A stretch of 64,000 bases of DNA from Chitinophagales bacterium (GTDB taxonomy: Bacteria; Bacteroidota; Bacteroidia; Chitinophagales; Saprospiraceae). The stretch spans positions 47,555-111,554 of the forward strand of contig JAAFJN010000014.1 in NCBI GenBank assembly GCA_013298845.1, in the 5' to 3' direction. A program made the position numbers and the translations under genes. Below the pieces are notes generated by a model. It searched no databases, was not told the DNA's origin, and saw only the letters and a list, made by a program, of their open reading frames with translations. Below are positions 44,002-52,602 of this stretch, in pieces. The number at the start of each line of letters is the position of its first letter. Within the stretch, counting starts at the first letter, position 1.

Positions 44002-44751
44002 TTATGCTTCAACTGTAGATGGATTCACGATGCTGTTATCCACCAAAATGCGGCCGCAGTGCTCGCATGCAATGATTTTCTTATGCAAACAAACTTCCAA
44101 TTTTACCTGGGGCGGGATGCGGTTAAAGCAACCACCGCAAGAATCGCGGTCAACGGTTACCACGGCCAATCCGTTGCGGTAAGTGGTACGGGTACGGTCG
44201 TACGCTTTTAGCAGACGCTCTTCGATACCGTGACGCGCCTGGTCGCTTTGGGCTTTCAGTGCGGCTTCTTCTTTATCGGTTTTTTCGATGATACCGTTCA
44301 GTTCGACCTTTTTGGTTTCGAGGTCTTTCAAGCGGGTACTGTAGCGGGCTTCGGCGATGGTGAGGGCCTCTTTCTTCTGATCCAGAACACCTTTGGCTTC
44401 CTTCACTTTTTTGCCAGCGAGTTCGATATCCAATTTGGCGTTATCAATTTCGCGCTGGAGTGCTTCGTACTCGCGGTTATTCTTTACCTCCTCAATTTGT
44501 TTTTGGTAACGTTTGAGGTTGGCATCTGTATCTTTACTAAACGTCTGGATGCGTACCACCTCCTGGTCCGCTTCCTTCACGGCTGCTTTGAGGCGTTTGA
44601 TACGGGTATCGAGGCCGGCCAATTCGTCTTCCAGGTCGGCTACCTCCATTGGCAACTCGCCTTTTAAGATTTTAATTTCATCCAACTGAGAGTCAACCTG
44701 TTGGAGTTTCCACATTTTGTGCAGCTTTTCGGAAATGGATAATTCAGACAT
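44002..44751 (-). CDS. C4-type zinc-ribbon coiled-coil protein (HP0958/CT398-like)
   Basis: 249 residues, cytosolic. Residues ~10-190 are a long antiparallel coiled coil (EVADLEDELAGLDTRIKRLK, KQIEEVKNNREYEALQREID). The last 55 residues form a zinc ribbon with CGGC and, 21 residues later, CEHC (CxxC pairs). This is the domain order of the HP0958 family, first linked to flagellar and RNA-polymerase sigma-54 functions in Helicobacter. In this non-flagellated phylum the role must differ and is unknown. It is the downstream gene of a tandem set with nif3 and bactofilin. Confidence 0.9.
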   Translation of the reverse strand: MSELSISEKLHKMWKLQQVDSQLDEIKILKGELPMEVADLEDELAGLDTRIKRLKAAVKEADQEVVRIQTFSKDTDANLKRYQKQIEEVKNNREYEALQREIDNAKLDIELAGKKVKEAKGVLDQKKEALTIAEARYSTRLKDLETKKVELNGIIEKTDKEEAALKAQSDQARHGIEERLLKAYDRTRTTYRNGLAVVTVDRDSCGGCFNRIPPQVKLEVCLHKKIIACEHCGRILVDNSIVNPSTVEA

Positions 44752-44873
44752 AATTTTTTTTCAAAAAAAGAAAAAAGTATCAAAAATATTGATCAAAACA
44801 CCCATAAAGGGTTATCTTCTAACGGATAAAACAACAAATCAGGCAGAATTGTTCGTACCTAACTTATTGATTG

Positions 44874-45659
44874 TCAAAGATAATGAACAGGGTTAGTGTT
44901 CTGCTCCGTCAAATGGAGCGCAAAATTAGGATATTTTTCTGAAATTATCTCCAACAAAAGTTCAATAGTGTATTGTTCACTTTCGTAATGGCCAATATCG
45001 GCAATAATTATTTTGCCTTCCGCATCAAAAAACTCGTGGTATTTGAAGTCGGCCGTGATGTATACATCGGCCCCGGAACCAATAGCAGCGGGCAACAAAA
45101 AACTACCGGCGCCACCACACACGGCCACGCGCTGCACGGGGCGTTCGATGAGGTGGGTATGACGTACACAATCGGTTTTCATGGTTTGTTTTACCCTTTG
45201 TAAAAAGTCCAAAGCCGCTTCCGGGTGCGGTAAATCGCCCACTACCCCGGCCCCAATGCCTTCGGTGCCGGGTTTGGGTTGCAAAATGCGCACATTTTCG
45301 AGGCCCAACGTCGTGGCAATGCGGGTACTTACGCCCTTGTGCAACACATTATCGAGGTTGGTGTGGATGGCATACAGGGCAACACCCTGCCGGATGGCAC
45401 TGATAATGGTGCGTTCGACGTAGTTTTTGCCGTTGAACTGTTTGAGGCCCCGAAACACAATGGGGTGATGCGACACCACCATGTTACAGCCTTTGCGCAC
45501 GGCCTCGTCCACCACCGATTCGAGGCAGTCGAGGCTAAAGAGAATGCCGGACACCTCCGTGTTGGGGTCACCAACGATGAGTCCGGCATTATCGTAAGAT
45601 TCCTGTAAGTGCAGGGGGGCTACCGTTTCGAGAACGGCGGAAATATCACTTACTTTCAT
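44874..45659 (-). CDS. Nif3-like dinuclear metal centre protein
   Basis: 261 residues. The family hallmarks are VSHHPIVFRG with two metal-binding histidines near residue 64, AIHTNLDNV with an aspartate, and IADIGHYESEQYTIE with the C-terminal histidine and glutamate. The usual Bacteroidota version contains an inserted CutA-like domain and reaches about 365 residues; this one lacks the insert. The biochemical role of the family is debated (sometimes called GTP cyclohydrolase 1 type 2). It sits between bactofilin and the zinc-ribbon protein on the same strand, an arrangement often seen in this phylum. Confidence 0.92.
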   Translation of the reverse strand: MKVSDISAVLETVAPLHLQESYDNAGLIVGDPNTEVSGILFSLDCLESVVDEAVRKGCNMVVSHHPIVFRGLKQFNGKNYVERTIISAIRQGVALYAIHTNLDNVLHKGVSTRIATTLGLENVRILQPKPGTEGIGAGVVGDLPHPEAALDFLQRVKQTMKTDCVRHTHLIERPVQRVAVCGGAGSFLLPAAIGSGADVYITADFKYHEFFDAEGKIIIADIGHYESEQYTIELLLEIISEKYPNFALHLTEQNTNPVHYL

Positions 45660-45677
45660 ACGTGTATATTGGGTAAA

Positions 45678-46094
45678 TTAAGATGCAGCGGAGGCTTTGG
45701 CGGCCCCGGCGGTTTCGCCAATTTTGCAGGAACCGTTGTAGCGGGCACCTTCGTCAACGATCATGGTCCGGGCGCTAATATTGCCTTCGATAATGGCCGA
45801 ATCCATGAGGTGGAGGGCTTCTTTTACGTTCAGGTCGCCCTTAATACGGCCTTTGATGGAGGCATCTTTGGCAAAAATATTGCCATTGACGGCGCTGCCT
45901 TCGCCCATAACGATGCGTTTATCAACGCGCACTTCGCCGTTTACGGTACCATCGAGGCGGACGTTTTCGGAGCAGATAAATTTGCCTTCGATAATGGTTC
46001 CTTTGGCGATGACGGTTGTTTGTGCGTCTTTGTCATTGCCGGGCAGGCCGTTGGCCGGGCTGCTCGGCTTTTTGTCAGTAGATTTAGAAAACAT
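45678..46094 (-). CDS. Bactofilin (polymer-forming cytoskeletal protein)
   Basis: 138 residues. The core is the right-handed beta-helix of bactofilins with short glycine turns: TVIAKGTIIEGKFICSENVRLDGTVNGEV, VMGEGSAVNGNIFAKDASIKGRIKGDL and AIIEGNISARTMIVDEGARYNGS. Flanks are short and disordered (FSKSTDKKPSSPANG; AAGAAKASAAS-type tail). These proteins polymerise into membrane-associated filaments that localise envelope enzymes. It begins the three-gene run with nif3 and the zinc-ribbon protein. Upstream is an 800-base gene-free region. Confidence 0.93.
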   Translation of the reverse strand: MFSKSTDKKPSSPANGLPGNDKDAQTTVIAKGTIIEGKFICSENVRLDGTVNGEVRVDKRIVMGEGSAVNGNIFAKDASIKGRIKGDLNVKEALHLMDSAIIEGNISARTMIVDEGARYNGSCKIGETAGAAKASAAS

Positions 46095-46896
46095 AAAGAT
46101 GTGCGGGTAAAGTTTAGTGGTAAACCTGTGGATTAATGAATAACCATATCAGGGTACATTTAGTACTCGAATAATCGTGCCAAAGTTCTAAAAAAGGAAT
46201 GATGTGGCGTTATTTTTTCTTTTTTTTTCGATTTTTTTCTTTTTTTAGGGGTAAAAAACGGTGCGTTTTTTGTCCAAAAATTTTAAATATTTTTTATTCC
46301 TAAAAAAAAGATTATCAAACAGTTAAATGGCTTGAAAGAAGGCAAAAAGGGCAAAACACCTCAATTTGCCCTGTCCAAAATGTGTAAAAGTGTCCTTGCA
46401 GGTGCGGCGGCGGTACCTGCATCTTTGTTCCATGAAACAGAGCAAGTAAGTACAATAATAAGTTTAGTGAAAAATCATTCTTCGTAAAGTTAATTATCAG
46501 GGTAGCGCTCCCGAAAGAGGGAGCAGGGACAGGGGGCAAAAGATGGAGAAACAGCCCCCTGTTACCCTGGTATTACACCGAAAGGCTGGCTGGTGGTTGA
46601 GCGTTAAAGCGGCATTAAGATACTCATAAATTACGGTAGTGAAGACGCGGTGTGCGTTTTGGGGTTCAATACCGGTCAGCCTTTTTACTGTTTCAAACAA
46701 CGACAGATTCGGCTTTTTTGACAAGAGCCGTGAAGATATACAACAATTCAGGCGAATTAAAACTCGACTTGTGGGGCAACCCACGGGGCAGGGAATCATT
46801 TGCCCGGGCCAAAAGTTGGAACACCCGCAAAACAGTACAACCGCGAATGCCGAAAAGCGCAGAGAGTAGGCGATTAAAACTTAATTTTTATTACAC
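46095..46896. other. Gene-free 800-base stretch with strong hairpins
   Basis: The first 220 bases are T- and A-rich runs. At 46397-46421 TGCAGGT and ACCTGCA form a hairpin. From 46506 to 46567 there are two tight stems. Around 46763-46790 GTGGG-GCAA-CCCAC is a perfect GNRA-capped hairpin with GGGGCA/TTGCCC following. No convincing gene is present; the longest frame (100 residues, minus strand, 46497-46799) has no hallmarks. It may be a long leader, an RNA gene or an eroded element. Confidence 0.5.
46506..46567 (+). ncRNA. Possible structured RNA upstream of the secreted cluster
   Basis: GCTCCC and GGGAGC pair at 46506-46524. Immediately behind, CAGGG plus ACAGGGGGC (ending 46537) pair with GCCCCCTGT and CCCTG (46554-46567), giving a 14-bp stem with a 2-base bulge. 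The GC-rich stems stand out in AT-rich surroundings. It has no T tract, so it is not a simple terminator. No named RNA family recognised. Confidence 0.35.
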
Positions 46897-48756
46897 ATGT
46901 CTTTTTACCGTTACACTCAACACATGTTACACCTTATCCTTTTGTGTACTTTGTCCGTATGGACGATTGGCGTTCAAGCCCAAAATGATGCACCGGTAAT
47001 TCCGGGTACGATCACTGATACGACGCAATACATCAGTGGTTTTAACCCGAAATCAGTACCACCGGTGTGCAATTACCCCGAAATCACCTTGGTTACTACG
47101 GTACAATACCAAACGAAAGCCATTGCCCAGGTAACCATCAAATCAAACGGATTACGCACCGACAATCTGGTGTTTAGCACAAAAGGCGATAGTCGCCCTA
47201 ATCCAATTCGCAGCACAGGCGACGGAAAAACCGCTTTATTAGACAATCTGCAAAAAAATCAGGTGTATCAAATTAAAGGGTACAATACCTGCGGCCAGCA
47301 AGTTGTATTGGCCGAATTTAACACTTATCCGTTCCGTTCGGGCCAGGACGCCATTCGGGTATCGGATGCATTGTTTGGACATTTGAGCCGGTACACTGCG
47401 TTAAAAGATGGCGCTCAACCGTTGCACACGTTTATCACCAGCCTACCCAATGTTACCGTGGAAGAAAAAAGCGCCTTTTTACAAAACTTCATTTTAAAAG
47501 GCAATCCACTTCCCGACATAATTATTGGGCAATTACCCACCCGATACGTAACGGGTGTGTTAGATGGCACCATTGACGACACCGGAGGTAACGACCCATC
47601 ACCCTGTATGTGCGAGTTTGTGGTAAACCAAGGCTCATACGCTATCCCTGATGCAGTGGCGGCGACCAATTTCATTGAGCGGGTAAATGACTATTCCAAC
47701 GGTGCATGGAGTACCTCGCGCTGGTGGTGGGAATCCAGAGAAGGTGGTAACGCAAAATACCAACAAATCGCAACCGACGGCTGGAAAGAAAACAAGGGAG
47801 AACCAAAGGGTAAAATTTTTGAACGCGGCGCATCGGGGCAAAACTCCAATATGTCACCCAACTATGCGAAACTTAGTTATACGTTCTTGTGCGTTAACTT
47901 CCCCGCTGCTACCCCAACGGAATGCGGTTGTGATAAAAAAGTTCGGGTTTCCGCTGAATATGTTTCCAAGGTGGATGTTCGGGCAACAATAAGAAGTGGT
48001 TGGCATGGAGAAAAGGAATCCTATGCTCGGGTTTCTGACTTTGCTACGTTTATGGTAGTAAAACACAATGAACCCACCGTTGCCCAAGCGGTAGAAATTG
48101 TTAGTACAGGAAGTAATGTCTTTACCGCAGAATGTTCAGGAGGTCAAGCCGTTTCTGATGTACTTAATTCAGCATCTAGTGTTATTGGAAGTATAACCAG
48201 TGTCATTGCAGCCATTAACACCGGTCAAATTCAAGACATTGGTCAAAGTGTACAAAGTTTGACGTCTAGTGTTGGAGGTGTGTTTAAAGTTTTTGAACAA
48301 ATAAAACCGTGTACACCTTCTACCAACGCCCAGAACACTTTGGTTCAAAACAGTAAGGAAATTGTGTTAAAACCTAACCAGCCCATCTCTATCGCATTGC
48401 TGAGCGGCTCTCGTTTGGAGGCCGGTGGCATGAGATCATGGGATAGCCATGCTCGTGTGAACAGTGATTTTTACATGACGGGCATCTTGTTGGGCAGTAA
48501 TTCAGCGACTGGTGAAGAACACTGCTGCACGGATTACTCCGCGCAATGGGTGTATGGAACCGAAAATCGCCCCAGCACGGCATTAACGATCCCGGTGAAC
48601 AACTTCATTTTCTCTAACATGAACGGCGCAGGCAATATCACAATCAATGGTGTGCCTTCCTTCGGTTCCAATTTTGCTAGCGGCTCAGAAATCGGCCACG
48701 CTACTGCCGATTTCCCCGGTTGCACCAAAAAAGTTCCGATTTACAACTTCAAATAA
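46897..48756 (+). CDS. Large secreted protein of unknown function
   Basis: 619 residues; the start could also be Met-10 at 46924, where the signal peptide MLHLILLCTLSVWTIGVQAQ begins. No family recognised. It is rich in Ser, Thr, Asn and Val with beta-strand patterns and many cysteines (SPCMCEF, ECGCDKKVRVSAEY, EEHCCTDYSAQWVYG). Near residues 410-450 there is a Gly/Ser/Val/Ala-rich amphipathic stretch (VLNSASSVIGSITSVIAAIN) that resembles membrane-inserting segments of pore-forming proteins; this is only a visual similarity. No T9SS sorting domain is visible. It heads a set of six secreted proteins on the same strand. Confidence 0.8.
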   Translation: MSFYRYTQHMLHLILLCTLSVWTIGVQAQNDAPVIPGTITDTTQYISGFNPKSVPPVCNYPEITLVTTVQYQTKAIAQVTIKSNGLRTDNLVFSTKGDSRPNPIRSTGDGKTALLDNLQKNQVYQIKGYNTCGQQVVLAEFNTYPFRSGQDAIRVSDALFGHLSRYTALKDGAQPLHTFITSLPNVTVEEKSAFLQNFILKGNPLPDIIIGQLPTRYVTGVLDGTIDDTGGNDPSPCMCEFVVNQGSYAIPDAVAATNFIERVNDYSNGAWSTSRWWWESREGGNAKYQQIATDGWKENKGEPKGKIFERGASGQNSNMSPNYAKLSYTFLCVNFPAATPTECGCDKKVRVSAEYVSKVDVRATIRSGWHGEKESYARVSDFATFMVVKHNEPTVAQAVEIVSTGSNVFTAECSGGQAVSDVLNSASSVIGSITSVIAAINTGQIQDIGQSVQSLTSSVGGVFKVFEQIKPCTPSTNAQNTLVQNSKEIVLKPNQPISIALLSGSRLEAGGMRSWDSHARVNSDFYMTGILLGSNSATGEEHCCTDYSAQWVYGTENRPSTALTIPVNNFIFSNMNGAGNITINGVPSFGSNFASGSEIGHATADFPGCTKKVPIYNFK

Positions 48757-48771
48757 TACCATACACACAAG

Positions 48772-48845
48772 GAAGATGGCGGCAAACTAACGCTGCCATC
48801 TTCTTCAACCGCTGTTTGAATTTGCCTTTACCGGGCAAATTCAAA
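48772..48845 (+). terminator. Two consecutive hairpins between the large secreted protein and the EGF-like lipoprotein
   Basis: GAAGATGGC/GCCATCTTC (48772-48803) is followed by a 12-bp stem TTTGAATTTGCC/GGCAAATTCAAA (48815-48845). No strong T tract follows either, so they may partly terminate, or process, the transcript between the first and second genes of the cluster. Confidence 0.55.
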
Positions 48846-48889
48846 TAGTCTATTAACCATCATTTTTCACTAACAACTTTTAATATTTT

Positions 48890-49459
48890 ATGCAACGTTT
48901 CTTCAACTTTTGCCTTATTACGCTCAGCGTATGCCTTTTTATCAACCTGATTTCGTGCACAGACGAATGCCCAACACCCTCTGATCCTTATGCTTGCAAC
49001 AGCAATGGCACCTGTAATCGGGGTTATGAGTGTGTCAACGACTCTTGTTTATGCCCTCAACCCAGCATGATTTTTAACAATCATTGTGTTCAATTTGGCG
49101 GACCCGGTCCAACCTGGATTGGATACTCCAGCGGTTGTTATTGTTTTGACACTTTGGCGGTGAGTGTGGGTGGTACTGGCGAAGACCGCACACTTTTTAT
49201 GCCCATTGCCAGCGGACAACTTGTGGGTAGTGCCAATACCACCATTAAATACTTCGAACGCCCCGATGGCGACAGTATTTATGCCGTTCAAATGCCCCTG
49301 GCCTGCGACAAACAAGGCCCTGATTATGTAAAAGTAATCGCCCGTATGTACGGCAAAGTACAAACCGACGGCGACTTATTTATCCGCTTGGAGTTCCGCC
49401 ATCCTTCCACTTTTGAAGTAATAGATGAGTGTGTTTCTACGCTTAAAAAACTAAAATAA
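48890..49459 (+). CDS. EGF-like lipoprotein
   Basis: 189 residues. Lipoprotein signal MQRFFNFCLITLSVCLFINLISC (lipobox LISC). Directly after it, a compact cysteine-rich EGF-type module: CPTPSDPYACNSNGTC, CNRGYECVNDSCLC. The remainder is a small beta-rich domain (YSSGCYCFDTLAVSVGG, DSIYAVQMPLACDKQG, VKVIARMYGKVQTDGDLFIRLEF). EGF-like modules usually mediate protein contact outside the cell and are rare in short bacterial lipoproteins. No known family. It lies 13 bases ahead of the subtilisin gene and should be cotranscribed with it. Confidence 0.82.
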   Translation: MQRFFNFCLITLSVCLFINLISCTDECPTPSDPYACNSNGTCNRGYECVNDSCLCPQPSMIFNNHCVQFGGPGPTWIGYSSGCYCFDTLAVSVGGTGEDRTLFMPIASGQLVGSANTTIKYFERPDGDSIYAVQMPLACDKQGPDYVKVIARMYGKVQTDGDLFIRLEFRHPSTFEVIDECVSTLKKLK

Positions 49460-49472
49460 CACAACATTTACC

Positions 49473-50699
49473 ATGAAAAATTTCTACTCGCTTACCGTAT
49501 TTTTTTCCCTGTTCTTTTTTGCCGCAATTGCCCAAGACGGCAACCCACAAATTGTGCCCGGCGAATACATCGTCACCCTGAAAGAAGCGTTTATAACACC
49601 GCTTCTACTGGACTTCCCCGATGTTTCGGACGACCGGCAGGCACGGTTTCAACAAACAGACCGCCTGCGCCAACAAAAACTGACGCAACTCCGGCAGTTC
49701 CGAAAAAGCCTGGGCATTACGGATGAAAACACCCTTTTTGAAAGTGTGGATGCCGTGGTGGCTTTTGCGGCAAAATTGAACGATCAACAGGTCAAAAACC
49801 TCCAAATGGCCAATAACGTGGAGCAAATTGACAATAATTTCACCTTCCAACTGGAAGCCCCCATCGAAGAACCGAACGAAACCGAAAACGCCCTGGCTCA
49901 AATTACCCCCTGCGCTATTACCAACGCGGGCGGCTCGCAGGATGGCTCAACAAAACTGACCTACATCTGGATTATGGACACCGGAATTGACCTCGATCAC
50001 CCGGATTTGAACGTGGTGACCGATCAAGCCTACGCCAAATCCTTTATCACCGGCGAAACCGTAGAAGATGGCAACGGACACGGCACCCACGTAGCAGGTA
50101 TTGCGGCCGCCAAAAACAACGGAATCGGGATAGTAGGCGTGTCGGCCGGAGCCAAAGTGGTGCCCATTAAAGTAATGAGCAATGCCGGAGGTGGCAGTAG
50201 CATCGGTGTCGTGAGCGCGCTGAACCATATTGCCCAGATGTACAACTATAACGATGTGGTCAATATGAGTTTTGCGGCTCCCGGTGGCAATAACTGCCAA
50301 AATGTAAACGTCGCTTACCGAAATGCCGTGCGAAACCTGGGAATTAAAGGCGTTTGGGTATGCGCTGCCGCCGGAAATGACCGTTGCGATGCCTCCAAAG
50401 TCCGTCCCGCTTGTATCAACGGTACCCGGATTTTTACCGTTGGTTCCATGACCTGCGCCAAAAAATGCGCTTCCACTTCCAATTGGAGCAGCGCCGTGGT
50501 GGACTGGGTGGCCACGGGCGAAAAAGTGTATTCGACCCACAAAAATGGCACGTTCAAAACCCTGAGCGGCACCTCAATGGCAGCACCCATTGTTGCCGGT
50601 ATTTGCCATTCGGTGGCCGGACCTCCCGTTAGCGCGGGAACCATCAAATGCGGTAATAACTGCGTTCCGGCGGCCGATTATAACATCGCAAAACGCTAA
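49473..50699 (+). CDS. Secreted subtilisin-like serine protease (S8 family)
   Basis: 408 residues. The signal peptide MKNFYSLTVFFSLFFFAAIA is followed by an inhibitor I9-type propeptide (~residues 25-130: VPGEYIVTLKEAF, NLQMANNVEQIDNNFTF). The catalytic triad is complete: D169 in WIMDTGIDLDHPD, H203 in DGNGHGTHVAGIA and S368 in LSGTSMAAPIVAG; the oxyanion asparagine is in AAAGNDRCD. Six cysteines (CAITNAG, NNCQNV, DRCDASKVRPAC, MTCAKKCAS, IKCGNNC) suggest disulfide bonds. There is no T9SS tail, so it is probably periplasmic or released. It may process proteins of its own operon. Confidence 0.93.
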   Translation: MKNFYSLTVFFSLFFFAAIAQDGNPQIVPGEYIVTLKEAFITPLLLDFPDVSDDRQARFQQTDRLRQQKLTQLRQFRKSLGITDENTLFESVDAVVAFAAKLNDQQVKNLQMANNVEQIDNNFTFQLEAPIEEPNETENALAQITPCAITNAGGSQDGSTKLTYIWIMDTGIDLDHPDLNVVTDQAYAKSFITGETVEDGNGHGTHVAGIAAAKNNGIGIVGVSAGAKVVPIKVMSNAGGGSSIGVVSALNHIAQMYNYNDVVNMSFAAPGGNNCQNVNVAYRNAVRNLGIKGVWVCAAAGNDRCDASKVRPACINGTRIFTVGSMTCAKKCASTSNWSSAVVDWVATGEKVYSTHKNGTFKTLSGTSMAAPIVAGICHSVAGPPVSAGTIKCGNNCVPAADYNIAKR

Positions 50700-50751
50700 A
50701 ACATTCACATATTTATTCACAAGGCCCTTACCGGCCACAACTTTTTTCAAC

Positions 50752-52062
50752 ATGAAAAATAAAGTACTACACCTTACAAGCCCCGCAATTCGGCTAATGG
50801 TTTTGTTGTGCTTCTTGATGGGCGCAACGAGGGGCCTTGTTGCCAAATCTCCCGAACCACTTACCACCACCGATGCGCGCGATTCCATTGCCGTTTGGGT
50901 ACAGGCATTTAATTTCCACACCGAAACGGAAATGCGGCAATTACAAAAAATATTCCTCAACGAAACCGAACCACTGCGCGTTCGCCTCAACGAAGTGTGC
51001 AGTTCGCTCAACGACCCGCGCAACCGCGTGGCCGAAAAGGGTTTTGAATTGCTGTGGGAACGCGAACAACTGCGCGAAACCCTCTTGCAACTCGAAGAAG
51101 AGCACGACCTCAAAATGCTCAAGTTGCGCTACCGCAAAAGCATCGAAATTGTAAAAATGTTGTACGAAAAAGTACTGAGCATGGACCACCATTTCACCAG
51201 CCTGAAAGCGCAACAATCGGTATCAAACCTGTCAAATCCGCACAATTACCCGGAATTTAAGGAAGCAAAAACCCTGATTGATGACAAAATGCGCAAAAAG
51301 TTCAATTTCCAGATGCCCGCCTTGTTTCAGGCCAACCCTTACCTCTCGGCGGCCTTTACGGTGGTGGGCATGGTGACCAGCCTCGGCGAAGGAAACAACA
51401 ACGAAAAAAAGGAAAACATGCAAAAACTGTCCTGTATTATGGACTTTACCGTGCGCATGCACCACGATCTGAACGTGATTTATTACGAAACAGGTTACCT
51501 CCGCGATGCCAACCTCACCCTGAAAAAAGAGTGTGAAATGTTGTTTGCCGAATGCAGCCGTCAGGTGGGTTATACTATTCCGCTCGTTAGTTGCCGCGAC
51601 AGCGACGACTGGGAACGCCTGTACACCATGCTGGACAATTACGTGGCCAAAGCATTGGGCGAAAACCAAAACCAGGGCAACGCTAACAATGGTATGGGCG
51701 GCAATCAGGGCGGTTACGGTATGCCCAACAACGGCATGAATGGCTCCGGGGCCACTACCAATACCAAATTGATTGGCAAAGCCACCGTTAACCTGCAATT
51801 TTCGATTGATCGCGTGACGCAGTTTATTGAAAAATACGGCGCATTTGTGAGCCAGGGTGCCGAATATTACAAGAAATTTTCAAAAATTGCCGATAGTTAC
51901 GAAAACGAAAAAGCCTGTAACGATGCTTTACCGGCGCAGTTTAAACAACTCAAAACGGACATTGACCAAACTTTAGAAAAATTCAACAGCGCCTATCGCA
52001 TGCCGGAGGTACAAGGCTCCAAATTAAAAGACATGTTGTACGGCTCATTGGATATTGAATAA
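50752..52062 (+). CDS. Secreted helical protein of unknown function
   Basis: 436 residues from ATG 50752; the frame extends 54 codons upstream into the subtilisin gene and is not used. Signal peptide KVLHLTSPAIRLMVLLCFLM. The mature protein is almost entirely helical (EMRQLQKIFLNETEPLRVRL, LLQLEEEHDLKMLKLRYRKS, YEKVLSMDHHFTSLKAQQSV). A hydrophobic segment sits in the middle (FQANPYLSAAFTVVGMVTSL). A Gly/Asn-rich linker (NQGNANNGMGGNQGGYGMPN) precedes the last helical part. Helix bundle plus central hydrophobic segment is the general layout of ClyA-type alpha-pore-forming toxins, but no motif confirms this. Confidence 0.78.
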   Translation: MKNKVLHLTSPAIRLMVLLCFLMGATRGLVAKSPEPLTTTDARDSIAVWVQAFNFHTETEMRQLQKIFLNETEPLRVRLNEVCSSLNDPRNRVAEKGFELLWEREQLRETLLQLEEEHDLKMLKLRYRKSIEIVKMLYEKVLSMDHHFTSLKAQQSVSNLSNPHNYPEFKEAKTLIDDKMRKKFNFQMPALFQANPYLSAAFTVVGMVTSLGEGNNNEKKENMQKLSCIMDFTVRMHHDLNVIYYETGYLRDANLTLKKECEMLFAECSRQVGYTIPLVSCRDSDDWERLYTMLDNYVAKALGENQNQGNANNGMGGNQGGYGMPNNGMNGSGATTNTKLIGKATVNLQFSIDRVTQFIEKYGAFVSQGAEYYKKFSKIADSYENEKACNDALPAQFKQLKTDIDQTLEKFNSAYRMPEVQGSKLKDMLYGSLDIE

Positions 52063-52082
52063 CCCATCAACACAGTAAGATT

Positions 52083-52589
52083 ATGAAATCGCTCATTTTT
52101 ACCGGTTTTCTGTTGTTTTGGGGCACCCTCAACGTCGTTTGGGGGCAAAACAACCAGCAACAAATTTCCTCTTTTGACCCCACCCTGCACCCCGTTGCGC
52201 TGGAAGTGGACAGCGGTATTGTCTTGAATACCGTCAGTGATTTTATCCTGATAAAATCACTGCGTGCGCAGTTACCTTTTGTGGGGAAAGTCTCTTCGGT
52301 GCGCCGGATTGACTATCCCCAACACTCGTTATTGCAATTTCAAACGGGCAATACCGGCCCCAACGGCAATCCAATTTATATCCATATTCCATTGGTAAAA
52401 ACCGCCGCTGGCGGCTATTTTGTGTCTTCAGCGGGTGGAATAAGTTGCTTCGGATGTAACAACAACTGTTTTGGAAATCAACAACCAACTGATCAAAAAC
52501 CCTGTGGATGTTGTAACGAGGTCAGTTCTAATACGAGTAAAATAACTTTGAAAAAAGTAAGTACTGCACTGAATTTATCTAACGAATAA
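52083..52589 (+). CDS. Secreted cysteine-rich small protein, paralog of the next gene
   Basis: 168 residues. Signal peptide MKSLIFTGFLLFWGTLNVVWG. Shares an opening SSFDPTLHPV motif (FDP...P) with the next gene (YFDPVRDPIL), similar length, a beta-rich middle (YIHIPLVKTAAGGYFVSS) and a cysteine cluster near the end (CFGCNNNCFG, CGCCNEV). No family recognised. It lies 20 bases behind the helical protein gene and 13 bases ahead of its paralog, so all are probably cotranscribed. Six or more cysteines suggest a disulfide-bonded or metal-binding C-terminal knot. Confidence 0.8.
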   Translation: MKSLIFTGFLLFWGTLNVVWGQNNQQQISSFDPTLHPVALEVDSGIVLNTVSDFILIKSLRAQLPFVGKVSSVRRIDYPQHSLLQFQTGNTGPNGNPIYIHIPLVKTAAGGYFVSSAGGISCFGCNNNCFGNQQPTDQKPCGCCNEVSSNTSKITLKKVSTALNLSNE

Positions 52590-52602
52590 ACGTTCAACAA
52601 TT

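Noticed and set aside
46497..46799. 100-residue minus-strand frame in the gene-free region
   Set aside because: No signal, start context or recognised domain; part of it overlaps the hairpins. One stretch looks protein-like, so it is mentioned as a finding, not as a gene.
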